Assembly (NCBI GenBank): GCA_017429205.1
Contig: JAFRPH010000038.1
Location: 40,761 to 104,760 of the forward strand
DNA from: Bacteroidales bacterium
Lineage (GTDB): Bacteria; Bacteroidota; Bacteroidia; Bacteroidales; UBA932
Direction: 5' to 3'
DNA: 64,000 bases
The notes below the pieces were generated by a model. The model made no database searches and was not told where the DNA came from. It saw only the letters and a list, made by a program, of their open reading frames with translations. Positions within the stretch are counted from its first letter, which is position 1. The number at the start of each line of letters is the position of its first letter. Positions 8,024 through 16,424 of the stretch are shown piece by piece. Position numbers and translations under genes: made by a program.

Positions 8024-9520
8024 ATGAAATCGGATATCATTGTGATCGGAGGAGGAGCCTCCGGCCTGGTGGCGGCCCTCGGAGCCGCGGAAGTGTTGGC
8101 GCAGTCGGGCAGCGGCGAAACCGTGACCGTGCTGGAGAAGATGCCCAAGGCAGGCCGGAAGGTGATGATCACCGGCAAGGGCCGGTGCAATTTCACCAAC
8201 GTCAAGGAGTGGGGCGACTTCTCGGACCATGTCCGTACCGACACCAATTTCGTCAGCCCCGCTTGGCACAACCTCACCCCGGAGAAACTCATCGAGCTGT
8301 TCAAGGCCAACGGCCTCCGCAGCGTCGTGGAACGCGGCGACCGCGCCTTCCCGGAGTCCCATATGGCGGGCGACGTGGTGGACACCCTTCTCAGGGCGTG
8401 CACGCTCGCGGGCGTGAAGGTGGTCACGGGCTGCGAGGTCAAGACCGTGGACAAGACGAACCGCGGCTGGAGCCTGGACACCGTGAAGACGATCATCAAG
8501 GAGCGCCGCATTCCCAGCGACGACCCGCGCAAGAAGCCCCAGTTCAAGATCGAAACCAAGATCGAGACCGAGGAATACACCTGCGCGAAGCTCATCATCG
8601 CCACCGGCGGCCTGTCCTATCCGGGCACCGGGTCCACGGGCGACGGCTATATGTGGGCCGAGGAGCTCGGCCACAGCGTCGAGCCCTGCTATCCGTCCCT
8701 GACCGCCCTCGTCCCCGAGGGCTACAAGACGGAGCAGAGCGCCCTCGCGGGCGAGATCAAGCAGGCCTTCCGCGGCCGCACCGTCTATGGAAAGACCAAG
8801 GAGCGGAAAATCACTCCCCTGCCGGACTGGTATCCCAAGTTCGAGAAGCACATCGAGCGCATCAAGCCCCTGTCCGAGCTCGGCGAACTGTTCAACGGGA
8901 ACAACCTGGAGAACGTCCAGCTCACCCTCTTCATCAACGGCGAAGAGGCCCAGAGCGAGTTCGGCGACATCGAGTTCACCGACGGCGGCCTGGAAGGCCC
9001 GCTCGGCTTCATGGTGAGCCGGAAGGCGGTCAACGCCCTCAACAACGGCCAGAAAGTGAGCGTCTCCATCGACCTAAAACCCGCCGTGGAGCTCGAGAAG
9101 CTCGACGAGGACATCCACCAGAAATGGGAGGAGGTCATCCACGACGAGCGTTCGGAAGGCCAGAGCTTCCAGCGCCTGTTCCGCATCATGCTGGGCAAGC
9201 TGATGCCGTGGAACCTCACGCTGGCGTTCCTGAAGACCAATTCCAAGGTGAGCGTCGACACGCTCGCCGCCCGGATGAAGGACTGGCGGATGGACATCGC
9301 CGGCTTCGTGGGCTTCGAACGCAGCGTCGTCACCGCGGGCGGCATCGCCACCGGCGAGGTCGTCGCGAAGACGCTCGAATCCAAGAAGCAGCCCGGCCTG
9401 TATTTCTGCGGCGAGGTGCTGGACATGGACGCCGACACCGGCGGCTACAACCTCCAGCTCGCCTTCTCCACCGGCTACCTGGCCGGCCAGTCCGCCGCCA
9501 AGGCCTTGACAGACAAATGA
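8024..9520 (+). CDS. FAD-dependent oxidoreductase of the HI0933/BaiN family
   Basis: Flavoprotein of 498 residues. The N-terminal dinucleotide-binding motif is IIVIGGGASGLVAALGAA (glycines at 9-14). It is followed by VLEKMPKAGRKVMITGKGRCNFTN, the family signature of HI0933-like proteins, and a C-terminal FAD motif in LYFCGEVLDMDADTGGYNLQLAFSTG. Family members include the clostridial bile-acid pathway enzyme BaiN and many proteins of unknown substrate, so the reaction is not assigned. About 90 residues more than the common 400-residue form are present, mostly in the central part. A TACCTTTG box at 7996-8003 is the likely promoter. The stop overlaps the next ATG (ATGA), so the TonB receptor is translationally coupled. 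Confidence 0.9.
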   Translation: MKSDIIVIGGGASGLVAALGAAEVLAQSGSGETVTVLEKMPKAGRKVMITGKGRCNFTNVKEWGDFSDHVRTDTNFVSPAWHNLTPEKLIELFKANGLRSVVERGDRAFPESHMAGDVVDTLLRACTLAGVKVVTGCEVKTVDKTNRGWSLDTVKTIIKERRIPSDDPRKKPQFKIETKIETEEYTCAKLIIATGGLSYPGTGSTGDGYMWAEELGHSVEPCYPSLTALVPEGYKTEQSALAGEIKQAFRGRTVYGKTKERKITPLPDWYPKFEKHIERIKPLSELGELFNGNNLENVQLTLFINGEEAQSEFGDIEFTDGGLEGPLGFMVSRKAVNALNNGQKVSVSIDLKPAVELEKLDEDIHQKWEEVIHDERSEGQSFQRLFRIMLGKLMPWNLTLAFLKTNSKVSVDTLAARMKDWRMDIAGFVGFERSVVTAGGIATGEVVAKTLESKKQPGLYFCGEVLDMDADTGGYNLQLAFSTGYLAGQSAAKALTDK

Positions 9521-11877
9521 TTTCCCTCCGGCGCATCCTCGGATCGGCCCTCCTGGCGCTCGAGTCCCTGACGGGACTGGCCCAGCCCCGGACGGTCGTC
9601 CTTTCCGGCTATGTCCGCGACGCGGAGAGCGGGGAACCGCTCCCCCAGGCGGTCGTCTTCCTGGAAGACCGGAAGACGGGCGTGGCCGCGGATGCCGTCG
9701 GTTTCTATTCCCTGCACGTCCCCACGGGAAAGCACACCGTCTACTGCTCCTACTTCGGCTACGAGACGGAAGAAGTCCAGCTTGAGTTCACGAAAGCGGC
9801 CAAGCGGGATTTCCTCCTGAAAGTGGACCGGAGCGAACTGGAGGCCGCCACCATCTTCTCGCGCTCCAAGCGGGAGGAGATCAAGCTGCCGCAGATGGGC
9901 CTGCAACGGGTCGATGCGGCCCTGGTGAAGAAAATGCCGACGCTGATGGGCGAAAACGACATCATCCGCGTCATCCAGATGATGCCAGGCGTCCAGACCC
10001 CGAGCGAGGGCTCCACCGGCTTCAGCGTCCGGGGCGGCGGCATCGACCAGAACCTGATCCTCATCGACGGCGCCCCCGTCTACAACTGCGGCCATTTCCT
10101 GGGGTTCCTGTCGATGTTCAACGGCGACGCCATCCGCGGCGCAGACCTCTACAAAGGCGATTTCCCCGCCTCCTACGGCGGCCGCATCTCCTCGGTGCTG
10201 GACATTTCCACCAAGGACGGCAACAACCGCACCTTCGGCGGGAACGCGTCCTTCGGCCTGATCACGTCCAAACTTTTCCTGGAAGGGCCCATCGTCCCGG
10301 GCAAGCTCTCTTTCATGCTTGCCGGACGGCGGACCTACATGGACCTGCTGCTCCCAGTCATCGGCGCCAAGCTGCCGGACAAGACGCAGATGTATTTCTA
10401 CGACCTGAACGGCAAACTCAGCTGGGTCGCCGGCGAGAAGGACCGCGTGTACCTGAGCGCGTTCAGCGGCAAGGACGTGTTCGGTTTCAGCATGCAGGAG
10501 TTCAATCTCAACGAGATGGTCTTCGGCTTCGCGAACCACACCCAGTCGCTGCGCTGGAACCACCAGTTCTCGCCCAAGTTCACCTCGGATGTCATCCTCT
10601 ACAACTCGCTGTACCGCAATGACATCGGCACGGAAATGGACAACGCCGACTTCGACACCCGGCAGGAAATCCGCGAGAGCGGCGTCAAGACAGCCTGGAC
10701 CTGGTACATCGACGGAAACAACACCCTGAAGGCGGGCCTGCAGGCCGCCTGGTTCGGGGTCGTCCCCGGCAATACGAAACCCCGGAACGAGGAGTCCATG
10801 GTCAAGGAAGTCACGATTCCCGAGAATTTCGCCTTCCAGCCGTCCGTCTATCTGCAGAACGAGCAGAAGATCGGGCCGATGACCCTCCGTTACGGACTGC
10901 GTTACGCGTCCTTCACCTCCCTCGGCCCCACCGAGCAGAAGTATTTCGACCCGGAGACCCATGAATTGACCCAGACGCTGCAGGTGGAAAAGGGAAAGGG
11001 CATCCGGAAGTATTACGGCCTGGAGCCGCGCCTGTCGGCCTCCTTCCCCATCACGGACGATTTCTCCGTCAAGGGCGCCTACGTGCGCTCGTTCCAGTAT
11101 ATCCAGCAGTCTCGCATCAGCATCACCGGCAGCCCGGTCGACGCCTGGTTCACCGCCTCCCCGAACGTGAAGCCGCAGCGCTCGGACCAGTATTCGCTGG
11201 GCCTCAACGCCCTCTTGGCAGGCGAGGCGCTGCAACTCTCGCTGGAAGGCTTCTACAAGGACAACAAGAATGCCATGGACTTCGTGGACAATCCCGGCCT
11301 GGTCATGGCCGATCCCGACCGCGAAGGCCTCCTCCGCTTCGGCAACTCCTGGTCCTACGGCGCGGAGCTCATGCTCAAGTACGATTTCGCCCGCTGGAAC
11401 GGCTGGCTGGCCTACACCTGGTCCCGCGCCTGGTACCATATCCCGGAGCTGAACGGCGGAAAGCCCTATCCGTCCCCGCTCAACCACGAACACGCCGTGA
11501 ACATGGTCCTGACGTACGATTTCTCCAAGCGCTGGTCCGCCTCCACGGAATGGGTGTTCTACAGCGGCTCCCCCACCACCTATCCCGTGGGCCGGTTCAA
11601 CTACATGGACCGCTGGATTCCCGTCTATTCCAGCCGCAACGAAGACCGGCTTCCGGACTACCACCGGATGGACGTGTCCCTCACCTACCGCTCCAAGCGG
11701 CGCGTGGCCGGCAAGCGCTGGTCCACGGAATGGAACCTGTCGGTGTACAACGCCTATTCCCGGCACAACGCCTGGTCCATCGCCTTCACGTACAGCAAGA
11801 AGGACGAGGAAGCGCAGTCGGCGAAGATCTATCTCTTCACCGCCATCCCTTCCCTGTCCTGCAACATCCAGTTCTGA
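9517..11877 (+). CDS. TonB-dependent outer-membrane receptor with carboxypeptidase-like N-domain
   Basis: Outer-membrane receptor of 786 residues. A signal peptide ends near ALAQ/GLAQ (about residue 22). A carboxypeptidase-regulatory-like beta domain follows at about 25-110 (LSGYVRDAESGEPLPQAVVFLE). The plug is at about 130-250, with GFSVRGGGIDQNLILIDGAPVYN, and the rest is beta-barrel, ending in an aromatic residue (NIQF). It is smaller than SusC proteins and is paired with a DUF4249 lipoprotein 3 nt downstream instead of a SusD. This is the usual arrangement for this receptor subgroup; the ligand is not known. The ATG overlaps the flavoprotein stop. Confidence 0.92.
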   Translation: MISLRRILGSALLALESLTGLAQPRTVVLSGYVRDAESGEPLPQAVVFLEDRKTGVAADAVGFYSLHVPTGKHTVYCSYFGYETEEVQLEFTKAAKRDFLLKVDRSELEAATIFSRSKREEIKLPQMGLQRVDAALVKKMPTLMGENDIIRVIQMMPGVQTPSEGSTGFSVRGGGIDQNLILIDGAPVYNCGHFLGFLSMFNGDAIRGADLYKGDFPASYGGRISSVLDISTKDGNNRTFGGNASFGLITSKLFLEGPIVPGKLSFMLAGRRTYMDLLLPVIGAKLPDKTQMYFYDLNGKLSWVAGEKDRVYLSAFSGKDVFGFSMQEFNLNEMVFGFANHTQSLRWNHQFSPKFTSDVILYNSLYRNDIGTEMDNADFDTRQEIRESGVKTAWTWYIDGNNTLKAGLQAAWFGVVPGNTKPRNEESMVKEVTIPENFAFQPSVYLQNEQKIGPMTLRYGLRYASFTSLGPTEQKYFDPETHELTQTLQVEKGKGIRKYYGLEPRLSASFPITDDFSVKGAYVRSFQYIQQSRISITGSPVDAWFTASPNVKPQRSDQYSLGLNALLAGEALQLSLEGFYKDNKNAMDFVDNPGLVMADPDREGLLRFGNSWSYGAELMLKYDFARWNGWLAYTWSRAWYHIPELNGGKPYPSPLNHEHAVNMVLTYDFSKRWSASTEWVFYSGSPTTYPVGRFNYMDRWIPVYSSRNEDRLPDYHRMDVSLTYRSKRRVAGKRWSTEWNLSVYNAYSRHNAWSIAFTYSKKDEEAQSAKIYLFTAIPSLSCNIQF

Positions 11878-11880
11878 CCG

Positions 11881-12759
11881 ATGAGAAAGTACCTGATACC
11901 GCTTCTTCTGATCCTGTGCGGCTGCACGGAGAGAATCGACCTTCAGTCGCGGTCGGACTTCCACGACTACCTGGCGGTCGAGGCCACCCTCACCGACCGG
12001 CCGGAAGATCCCCAGCAGGTGATCCTTTCCCGGACCATCTCCTACTTCCATACCGAGGTGCAGCCGATGGTCCGCGGCGCTTCCGTGAAGGTCAATGACG
12101 TGACATTCAGCGAGAAAGAGCCCGGCATCTACACGGCTCCTGAAGGATATGCCTGCGAAATGGGCGTGGAATACAAGCTCCGGATCCGGCTTCCCGAAGG
12201 CGACACCTACGAGGCCGAGGCGTCGATGCCGGAAGCGGGCTTCCGGATGGACGCCATCGACTACGCCTGGGCCGGCGGGAAGACCATGGAGATGGACAGC
12301 CTGTGGACGGTGGGCGTCTGGGGCACGGAGAAAGACATCGACAGCTACTACCTGCTCACGCACGCCGTGAACGGCGTTTACCAGCCCAAGGAAATGTGCA
12401 AGCTGGCCCCCGACCTGTTCTTCAACAGCAACGAGGTGGCCGGATTCCCCATCGAACCCCTGCTCCAGTCGGAATTGCTCCGCAAGCAGTACGGGGAATG
12501 CTACAAGTACTTGGAAATAGGCGACGTCATCACCCTGGAACTCTGGACGATGGACAAGGGCTATTTCGATTACATGCTGTCCCTGACGATGAACGGCGTC
12601 TCCATCCCGCTCTTCACGCCCCAGCCCGCGAACGCGCCCACGAACATCCGCGGCGAACACGTCGTCGGCTACTTCGCCGTCTGCCCCGTCGCCCGCGCGA
12701 GCGTCGAGATAGACGACCCCTTCCGGCCGTATTTCAAGCGGATGTTTCCTTTCCTATAG
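11881..12759 (+). CDS. DUF4249 family lipoprotein
   Basis: Lipoprotein of 292 residues encoded directly after a TonB receptor, 3 nt from its stop. The lipobox LILCGC puts the lipidated Cys at residue 15. The fold is predicted all-beta: the Ig-like N-half has LAVEATLTDRPEDPQQVILSRT, which is typical of DUF4249, and the C-half carries a conserved FAVCPVA-like strand. These proteins accompany TonB receptors in Bacteroidota and are thought to act at the cell surface with them, much as SusD does with SusC. The exact role is unknown. The 3' end overlaps the convergent isomerase-like gene by 6 nt. Confidence 0.85.
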   Translation: MRKYLIPLLLILCGCTERIDLQSRSDFHDYLAVEATLTDRPEDPQQVILSRTISYFHTEVQPMVRGASVKVNDVTFSEKEPGIYTAPEGYACEMGVEYKLRIRLPEGDTYEAEASMPEAGFRMDAIDYAWAGGKTMEMDSLWTVGVWGTEKDIDSYYLLTHAVNGVYQPKEMCKLAPDLFFNSNEVAGFPIEPLLQSELLRKQYGECYKYLEIGDVITLELWTMDKGYFDYMLSLTMNGVSIPLFTPQPANAPTNIRGEHVVGYFAVCPVARASVEIDDPFRPYFKRMFPFL

Positions 12760-13944
12760 CAGTTCCTCGAAAAGCTCCTTGCACCGGCCCGGCACGATGA
12801 TGTGGTGGTTGCCGATGGGATCGGTCAGGAAATAGCGGGCGTCCTCGGGCCTCAGCTGGAGCACGACCTGCGTACGGCAGAGATTCTGTTCGTATTGATT
12901 GCCAATGAGTTCCCCTTCCGCAATAAAGTGACGCTTGAGGTCGCCGGAGACCTTGAAGACGGTCACCGGACCCTCCGGGAACACGCCGTGGATGCCCACG
13001 CCGATGCCGGATTCGAAGTGCGTGTCGAACTGCCAGTTCTCCACCATGTTGAACGGGATGGTGCAGTGCGCGAAGAGGATGCGGCCGGTCTCCACGTCGA
13101 TCTGCGCCGGATTCGCCTGGAAGCCGGAGACGCCGGTGAGGGCGTGGGCGATCATCATCGACAGGAGCGCCGGGACGTCGCCTTCGCAACTGGCGGGAAC
13201 GTCCTCCGAATTGAAGCAGGACAGGGCCAGGCAGCCGGTGTTGCCGACGGTGGAGAGCAGGTCGAAGCAGCGGAGCGTGAAGGCGTCCAACCGGTGCCGC
13301 TCCACGAGGGCCTTCAGGGCCCGGTAGATCTTGACGGCGCCGGGATAGGCCGCGCGGACCTCCGGGGCCATGGGCTCGTCGGCCGGGGCGGGCGCGCCGT
13401 CGGCCTTGCCGATCTCCACCAGGAGCTCTTCCATGGGCACTTCCTCCATCCGGACGCCGAGCTTGTCCAGCACCGCCATCGGGTCCGCCTGGCTGGCGAT
13501 GAGCCAGTCGGAGGGCTGGCCGACGACGCCGATGCGCATGTCCTTGAGCCGGGCGCGGGCATCCTGCACCGTCGCCAGCACCTGGATCCGCCGCGCGACA
13601 TAGTCGTCGGAGCCGTGCAAAACCTCGCCCTTGAGCCCCTGCTGACGCAGGTAGGACAGGATTTCCAGCGACGCGGCCAGGGAGTTGCTCTTGCCGGAAG
13701 TCAAAAGATAGTACCGCTCGATCCCGCGGGCCAGCATCTCCGGCAGCAGCGCCTTGAAGATGCCCTCCGCCCCGCCGGTGCGGACATAGATGAGATCCAA
13801 CGTATGCGTGCCGAAATCGGAAAAATCGGCCCCGCGGAACACGAAATCCCCCCCCGGGAACACCCCCTTCAGGAACGCATCCGAAATCTTGGAAACACTC
13901 GCCTCATCATGGAGGCCCGAAGTGATGGTATATACTGCTATCAT
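12754..13944 (-). CDS. L-fucose/L-arabinose isomerase-like protein
   Basis: Cytoplasmic protein of 396 residues with the layout of the fucose-isomerase-like family. The N-terminal domain starts MIAVYTITSGLHDEASV. The central region has RIGVVGQPSDWLIAS. The C-terminal region has CFNSEDVPASCEGDVPALLSMMIAHALTG, in which the Glu/Asp and Cys residues match the conserved metal-site region, and then FAHCTIPFNM. Family members interconvert aldoses and ketoses, but many are uncharacterised. No sugar kinase, aldolase or transporter is nearby, so the substrate is open. It is monocistronic on the minus strand. Confidence 0.8.
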   Translation of the reverse strand: MIAVYTITSGLHDEASVSKISDAFLKGVFPGGDFVFRGADFSDFGTHTLDLIYVRTGGAEGIFKALLPEMLARGIERYYLLTSGKSNSLAASLEILSYLRQQGLKGEVLHGSDDYVARRIQVLATVQDARARLKDMRIGVVGQPSDWLIASQADPMAVLDKLGVRMEEVPMEELLVEIGKADGAPAPADEPMAPEVRAAYPGAVKIYRALKALVERHRLDAFTLRCFDLLSTVGNTGCLALSCFNSEDVPASCEGDVPALLSMMIAHALTGVSGFQANPAQIDVETGRILFAHCTIPFNMVENWQFDTHFESGIGVGIHGVFPEGPVTVFKVSGDLKRHFIAEGELIGNQYEQNLCRTQVVLQLRPEDARYFLTDPIGNHHIIVPGRCKELFEELL

Positions 13945-14030
13945 AAGTCAATCGTTATTGAAAATCAATCGTTTTCTTAAAGTCTTTCCGTTCATTCTGT
14001 CCTAAACAAAGATTACACTTTGCCCCATTC

Positions 14031-14096
14031 GTGTAAACCTATTTCAGGAAAGGTCATCATACAGTGTAAACCTATTTCAGGACAAGTCAGATAAGG
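14031..14096. repeat. Two tandem 33-bp imperfect repeats, possible insertion-sequence end
   Basis: The 19-mer GTGTAAACCTATTTCAGGA occurs at 14031-14049 and again at 14064-14082, giving a 33-bp period. Short tandem repeats starting with TGT resemble the multiple transposase-binding repeats at IS21-type ends, but no transposase gene is present. The rest of the gap between 13945 and 14030 shows nothing I can assign. Confidence 0.6.
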
Positions 14097-14103
14097 ATTC
14101 GTA

Positions 14104-14139
14104 ACCGGGAGGGGGGTCTCGGGGGGTCTTCCCCCCGGC
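14104..14139. repeat. GC-rich dispersed repeat, inverted relative to 7668-7836
   Basis: Runs of G and C flank GGTCTT and GGGTCTC. The reverse complement contains GAAGACCCCCCGAGACCCCC, close to the core of the copies beside tRNA-Thr. Here too the repeat lies next to an RNA gene, just beyond the 3' end of the SRP RNA. Confidence 0.6.
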
Positions 14140-14150
14140 AAATAAAAAAA

Positions 14151-14248
14151 GGGAAAGCTGATTACATCGCACCGCTACGACCTCCTACCCTTGCTGCATT
14201 CCTGCCCTGGGGGAGTTCAGAGGGAGCTGGTCGTGTAAGACTTTCCCG
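14151..14248 (-). ncRNA. ffs: Small signal recognition particle RNA (4.5S type)
   Basis: RNA partner of Ffh in co-translational membrane targeting. On the minus strand the conserved apical domain is present: GAACTCCCCCAGGGC followed by AGGAATGCAGCAAGGGTAGG, the SRP asymmetric loop and GNAR-type tetraloop region. The ends pair as GGGAAAG (14247-14241) with CTTTCCC (14157-14151), closing a single long hairpin of about 98 nt. A T-run (14150-14144 as read on the minus strand) ends the transcript. The upstream promoter is near-perfect. No Alu domain is present, as expected for the short form. Confidence 0.93.
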
Positions 14249-14251
14249 TTG

Positions 14252-14282
14252 CAAAGGTAGTCATTTTTCCGCGACTACCAAA
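14252..14282 (-). promoter_or_regulatory. Promoter of the SRP RNA
   Basis: On the minus strand TTTG (14282-14279), a 19-nt spacer and TACCTTTG (14259-14252) make an ideal Bacteroidota promoter. Transcription would start near 14247. It lies between the cdd stop codon and the RNA. Confidence 0.82.
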
Positions 14283-14765
14283 TTATTCCACTTTCAAACT
14301 GTCGAAGATCAAGGGCAGGAGGTCCTCCACCTTGGCGAACTTGTAGATGGCGTGCGTGCCGATGAGGATGACTTTCAGCGGGTGGCCGTACAGGCGCTGG
14401 TACTCGGCCATCACCTGGCGGCAGGCGCCGCAGGGCGCGGCGGGCATTTCGCAGACTTCGTCCCCGTTCGCCCCCACGATGGCCAGCGTGTCGAAGGCCA
14501 CGCCGGGATGGTTCGCGCCGGCGGCGAACATCGCGGTGCGCTCCGCGCAGAGGCCGGAGGGATAGGCGACGTTCTCCTGGTTGGCGCCCAGGACGACGGT
14601 CCCGTCCACCAGGCGGAGGGCGGCGCCCACGCGGAACTTGGAATAGGGGGAATAGGAGCCGGCCCGGGCCCGGAGGGCGGCGGCGACCAGTTCCCGGTCC
14701 TGGGGTTCCATCTCGTCGGGGGTGGAATACTCGAGGTAATCGATGGTGATGCGTCTGTCGGTCAT
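14283..14765 (-). CDS. cdd: Cytidine deaminase
   Basis: Zinc enzyme of pyrimidine salvage that converts cytidine/deoxycytidine to uridine/deoxyuridine; 160 residues from the ATG at 14765. The catalytic motif is CAERTA (zinc Cys and proton-shuttle Glu), followed by the second zinc motif PCGACRQ. The N-terminal substrate-binding segment reads YSPYSKFRVGAAL. An upstream alternative codon (14774) lies inside a TATTTTTG promoter box, so the ATG 6 nt after that box is the better start, which implies an almost leaderless mRNA. It is divergent from mnmA. Confidence 0.95.
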   Translation of the reverse strand: MTDRRITIDYLEYSTPDEMEPQDRELVAAALRARAGSYSPYSKFRVGAALRLVDGTVVLGANQENVAYPSGLCAERTAMFAAGANHPGVAFDTLAIVGANGDEVCEMPAAPCGACRQVMAEYQRLYGHPLKVILIGTHAIYKFAKVEDLLPLIFDSLKVE

Positions 14766-14771
14766 AGTTCT

Positions 14772-14808
14772 CAAAAATAGGAAATATTTTTGGAAATCAT
14801 TACTTTTG
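14772..14808. promoter_or_regulatory. Divergent promoters for cdd and mnmA
   Basis: Minus-strand TATTTTTG (14779-14772) lies 6 nt before the cdd ATG. Plus-strand TACTTTTG (14801-14808) lies 19 nt before the mnmA ATG. Both match TANNTTTG. Confidence 0.6.
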
Positions 14809-14827
14809 CAGGTGAAAATCGCACGAA

Positions 14828-16270
14828 ATGGCAGCTTCCGCCCCCGATAACGGCAAAATCAAAGTCTGCGTCGGCCTGTCCGGCGGCGTGGACTCCTCCG
14901 TCGCCGCCCTCCTCCTGAAGGAGCAGGGCTACGACGTCTTCGCCATGTTCATGCAGAACTGGCACGAGGCGGACGCCACCCTCCACGGCGACTGCGAGTG
15001 GGAGGAGGACCGCTTCGTGGCGGAGCTCGTCGCCCGCAAGATCGGCATCCCGTTCTATTTCGTGGACCTGTCCAAGCAGTACCGCCAGCGGGTCGTGGAC
15101 TATATGTTCGACGAGTACGCCAAGGGCCGGACCCCGAACCCGGACGTCCTGTGCAACCGGGAGATCAAGTTCGACGCCTTCCTCGCCGTCGCGGAGAAAT
15201 ACGGGGCCGACTATGTCGCCACCGGCCACTACTGTCGCAAGGAACCCGTCCTGGACGCCGCCGGAAAGCCGGTTCTCGCCGAGGACGGCGAGCCGCTCTA
15301 CCGGCTGCTGGAGGGTGCGGACCCCAACAAAGACCAGTCCTATTTCCTGTGCCAGCTCACCCAGGCGCAGCTCCGGAAGGCGCTCTTCCCCATCGGGGAC
15401 ATCGCCAAGCCGGAAGTGCGGCGCATCGCCAAGGAGGCGGACCTCCCGTCGGCGGAAAAGAAGGACTCCCAGGGCATCTGCTTCGTGGGCAAGGTGGATC
15501 TTCCCACCTTCCTGAAGCAGAAGCTCCGTTCCGTGGAAGGCGACATCATCGAAGTCTACGACGCCTGGTATGCCGATGACACCCTGTATCAGTGGCAGCA
15601 GCGCGTCTTGGACGGTCTCCTCCGCGACGGCGTCGCGCTGGACCGCACCGTCCGCTACGCCCCGGAGGAAAAGGTCCTGACCACGGACGGCAAGCCCCTG
15701 GGCGAGAGCCCCTTCGACCTGGACAAAGCCGCCGCGCTGACGGACGAGGAGCTCCTGCGTCTCGCCACGCCGCTCCATTACGAGATCCGTTTCGAGTACG
15801 AAACCTACCGCAGCGGCAAGAAACATATCAAGAAAACCCGCCTGAAGGCCAATCCCTACGGCGCCATCGTCGGCTCGCACGAAGGGGCTCAGTTCTACAC
15901 GATCGGCCAGCGCAAGGGCCTCGGCGTGGGCGGCCACGCGGAGCCGATCTTCGTCATCGACACGGACACCGAGACCAACACGGTCTATGTGGGCGAAGGC
16001 CACGACCACAAGGGGCTCAGCCGCTTCTGCCTCCGCATCGACCCGGCCGAGGCCCATTGGCTCCGCACCGACCTCGCGATGGCCGACGGCGAGATGCGCC
16101 GCTGCCGCGTCCGCATCCGCTACCGCCAGCCCCTCCAGGGCGCGACGCTGCTCCGCCGCGAAAACGGCCTCTTCCTCCTCTTCGACGCCCCCCAGCGCGG
16201 CATCTCCCCCGGCCAGTTCGCCGTCTGGTACGACGGCGAGGAAATGCTCGGCAGCGGCGTCATCGCCTGA
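14828..16270 (+). CDS. mnmA: tRNA-specific 2-thiouridylase with a large internal insertion
   Basis: ATP-dependent enzyme that places sulfur on U34 of tRNA-Lys, tRNA-Glu and tRNA-Gln. The PP-loop CVGLSGGVDSSVAALLL lies near residues 14-30. The catalytic cysteines are Cys109 (PDVLCNRE) and Cys218 (GICFVG). The ATP/tRNA motifs TGHYCR and KDQSYFL are present. The C-terminal beta-barrel follows FYTIGQRKGLGVGG. The protein is 480 residues, about 100 more than usual. The extra length lies between GDIIEV (about 238) and GAIVGSHEG (about 345), where other family members have only a few residues. The insert is charged and ends in a basic stretch (SGKKHIKKTRLK). It is monocistronic and ends at the hairpin at 16297. 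Confidence 0.94.
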   Translation: MAASAPDNGKIKVCVGLSGGVDSSVAALLLKEQGYDVFAMFMQNWHEADATLHGDCEWEEDRFVAELVARKIGIPFYFVDLSKQYRQRVVDYMFDEYAKGRTPNPDVLCNREIKFDAFLAVAEKYGADYVATGHYCRKEPVLDAAGKPVLAEDGEPLYRLLEGADPNKDQSYFLCQLTQAQLRKALFPIGDIAKPEVRRIAKEADLPSAEKKDSQGICFVGKVDLPTFLKQKLRSVEGDIIEVYDAWYADDTLYQWQQRVLDGLLRDGVALDRTVRYAPEEKVLTTDGKPLGESPFDLDKAAALTDEELLRLATPLHYEIRFEYETYRSGKKHIKKTRLKANPYGAIVGSHEGAQFYTIGQRKGLGVGGHAEPIFVIDTDTETNTVYVGEGHDHKGLSRFCLRIDPAEAHWLRTDLAMADGEMRRCRVRIRYRQPLQGATLLRRENGLFLLFDAPQRGISPGQFAVWYDGEEMLGSGVIA

Positions 16271-16296
16271 CAATCCGCCCATATTTCCCCCCTTCT

Positions 16297-16330
16297 CCAT
16301 CAAATCAATATGATTTGGTGGATTTTTTAA
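16297..16330 (+). terminator. Rho-independent terminator after mnmA
   Basis: CCATCAAATCA, loop ATA, TGATTTGGTGG, then ATTTTTTAA: an 11-bp stem with one T-G pair and a T-run, 26 nt after the stop. Confidence 0.8.
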
Positions 16331-16350
16331 CAGTTTTTGAAAATTTTTTC

Positions 16351-16358
16351 TAACTTTG
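16351..16358 (+). promoter_or_regulatory. Likely promoter of the SusCD locus
   Basis: TAACTTTG fits TANNTTTG and lies 66 nt before the first ATG. The leader that follows is AT-rich with no Shine-Dalgarno sequence. No clear -33 TTTG lies at 19 nt. It is the best promoter candidate ahead of the cluster. Confidence 0.55.
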
Positions 16359-16424
16359 TCACTTATTGCACCCAAAGGTAAACGACAATATTTTAACTAT
16401 AAGTTTTAATTAATCTATCATCTT

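Noticed and set aside
8185..9516. Upstream extension of the TonB receptor frame through the flavoprotein gene
   Set aside because: The stretch is an out-of-frame shadow rich in Arg and Pro. The receptor has a proper signal peptide starting at 9517.
9475..12660. Long antisense frame across the TonB receptor and DUF4249 genes
   Set aside because: A composition artefact of the same kind; the sense strand has signal peptides and domain motifs.
14031..14096. CRISPR array
   Set aside because: Only two units with no distinct spacers and no cas genes; better explained as tandem repeats.
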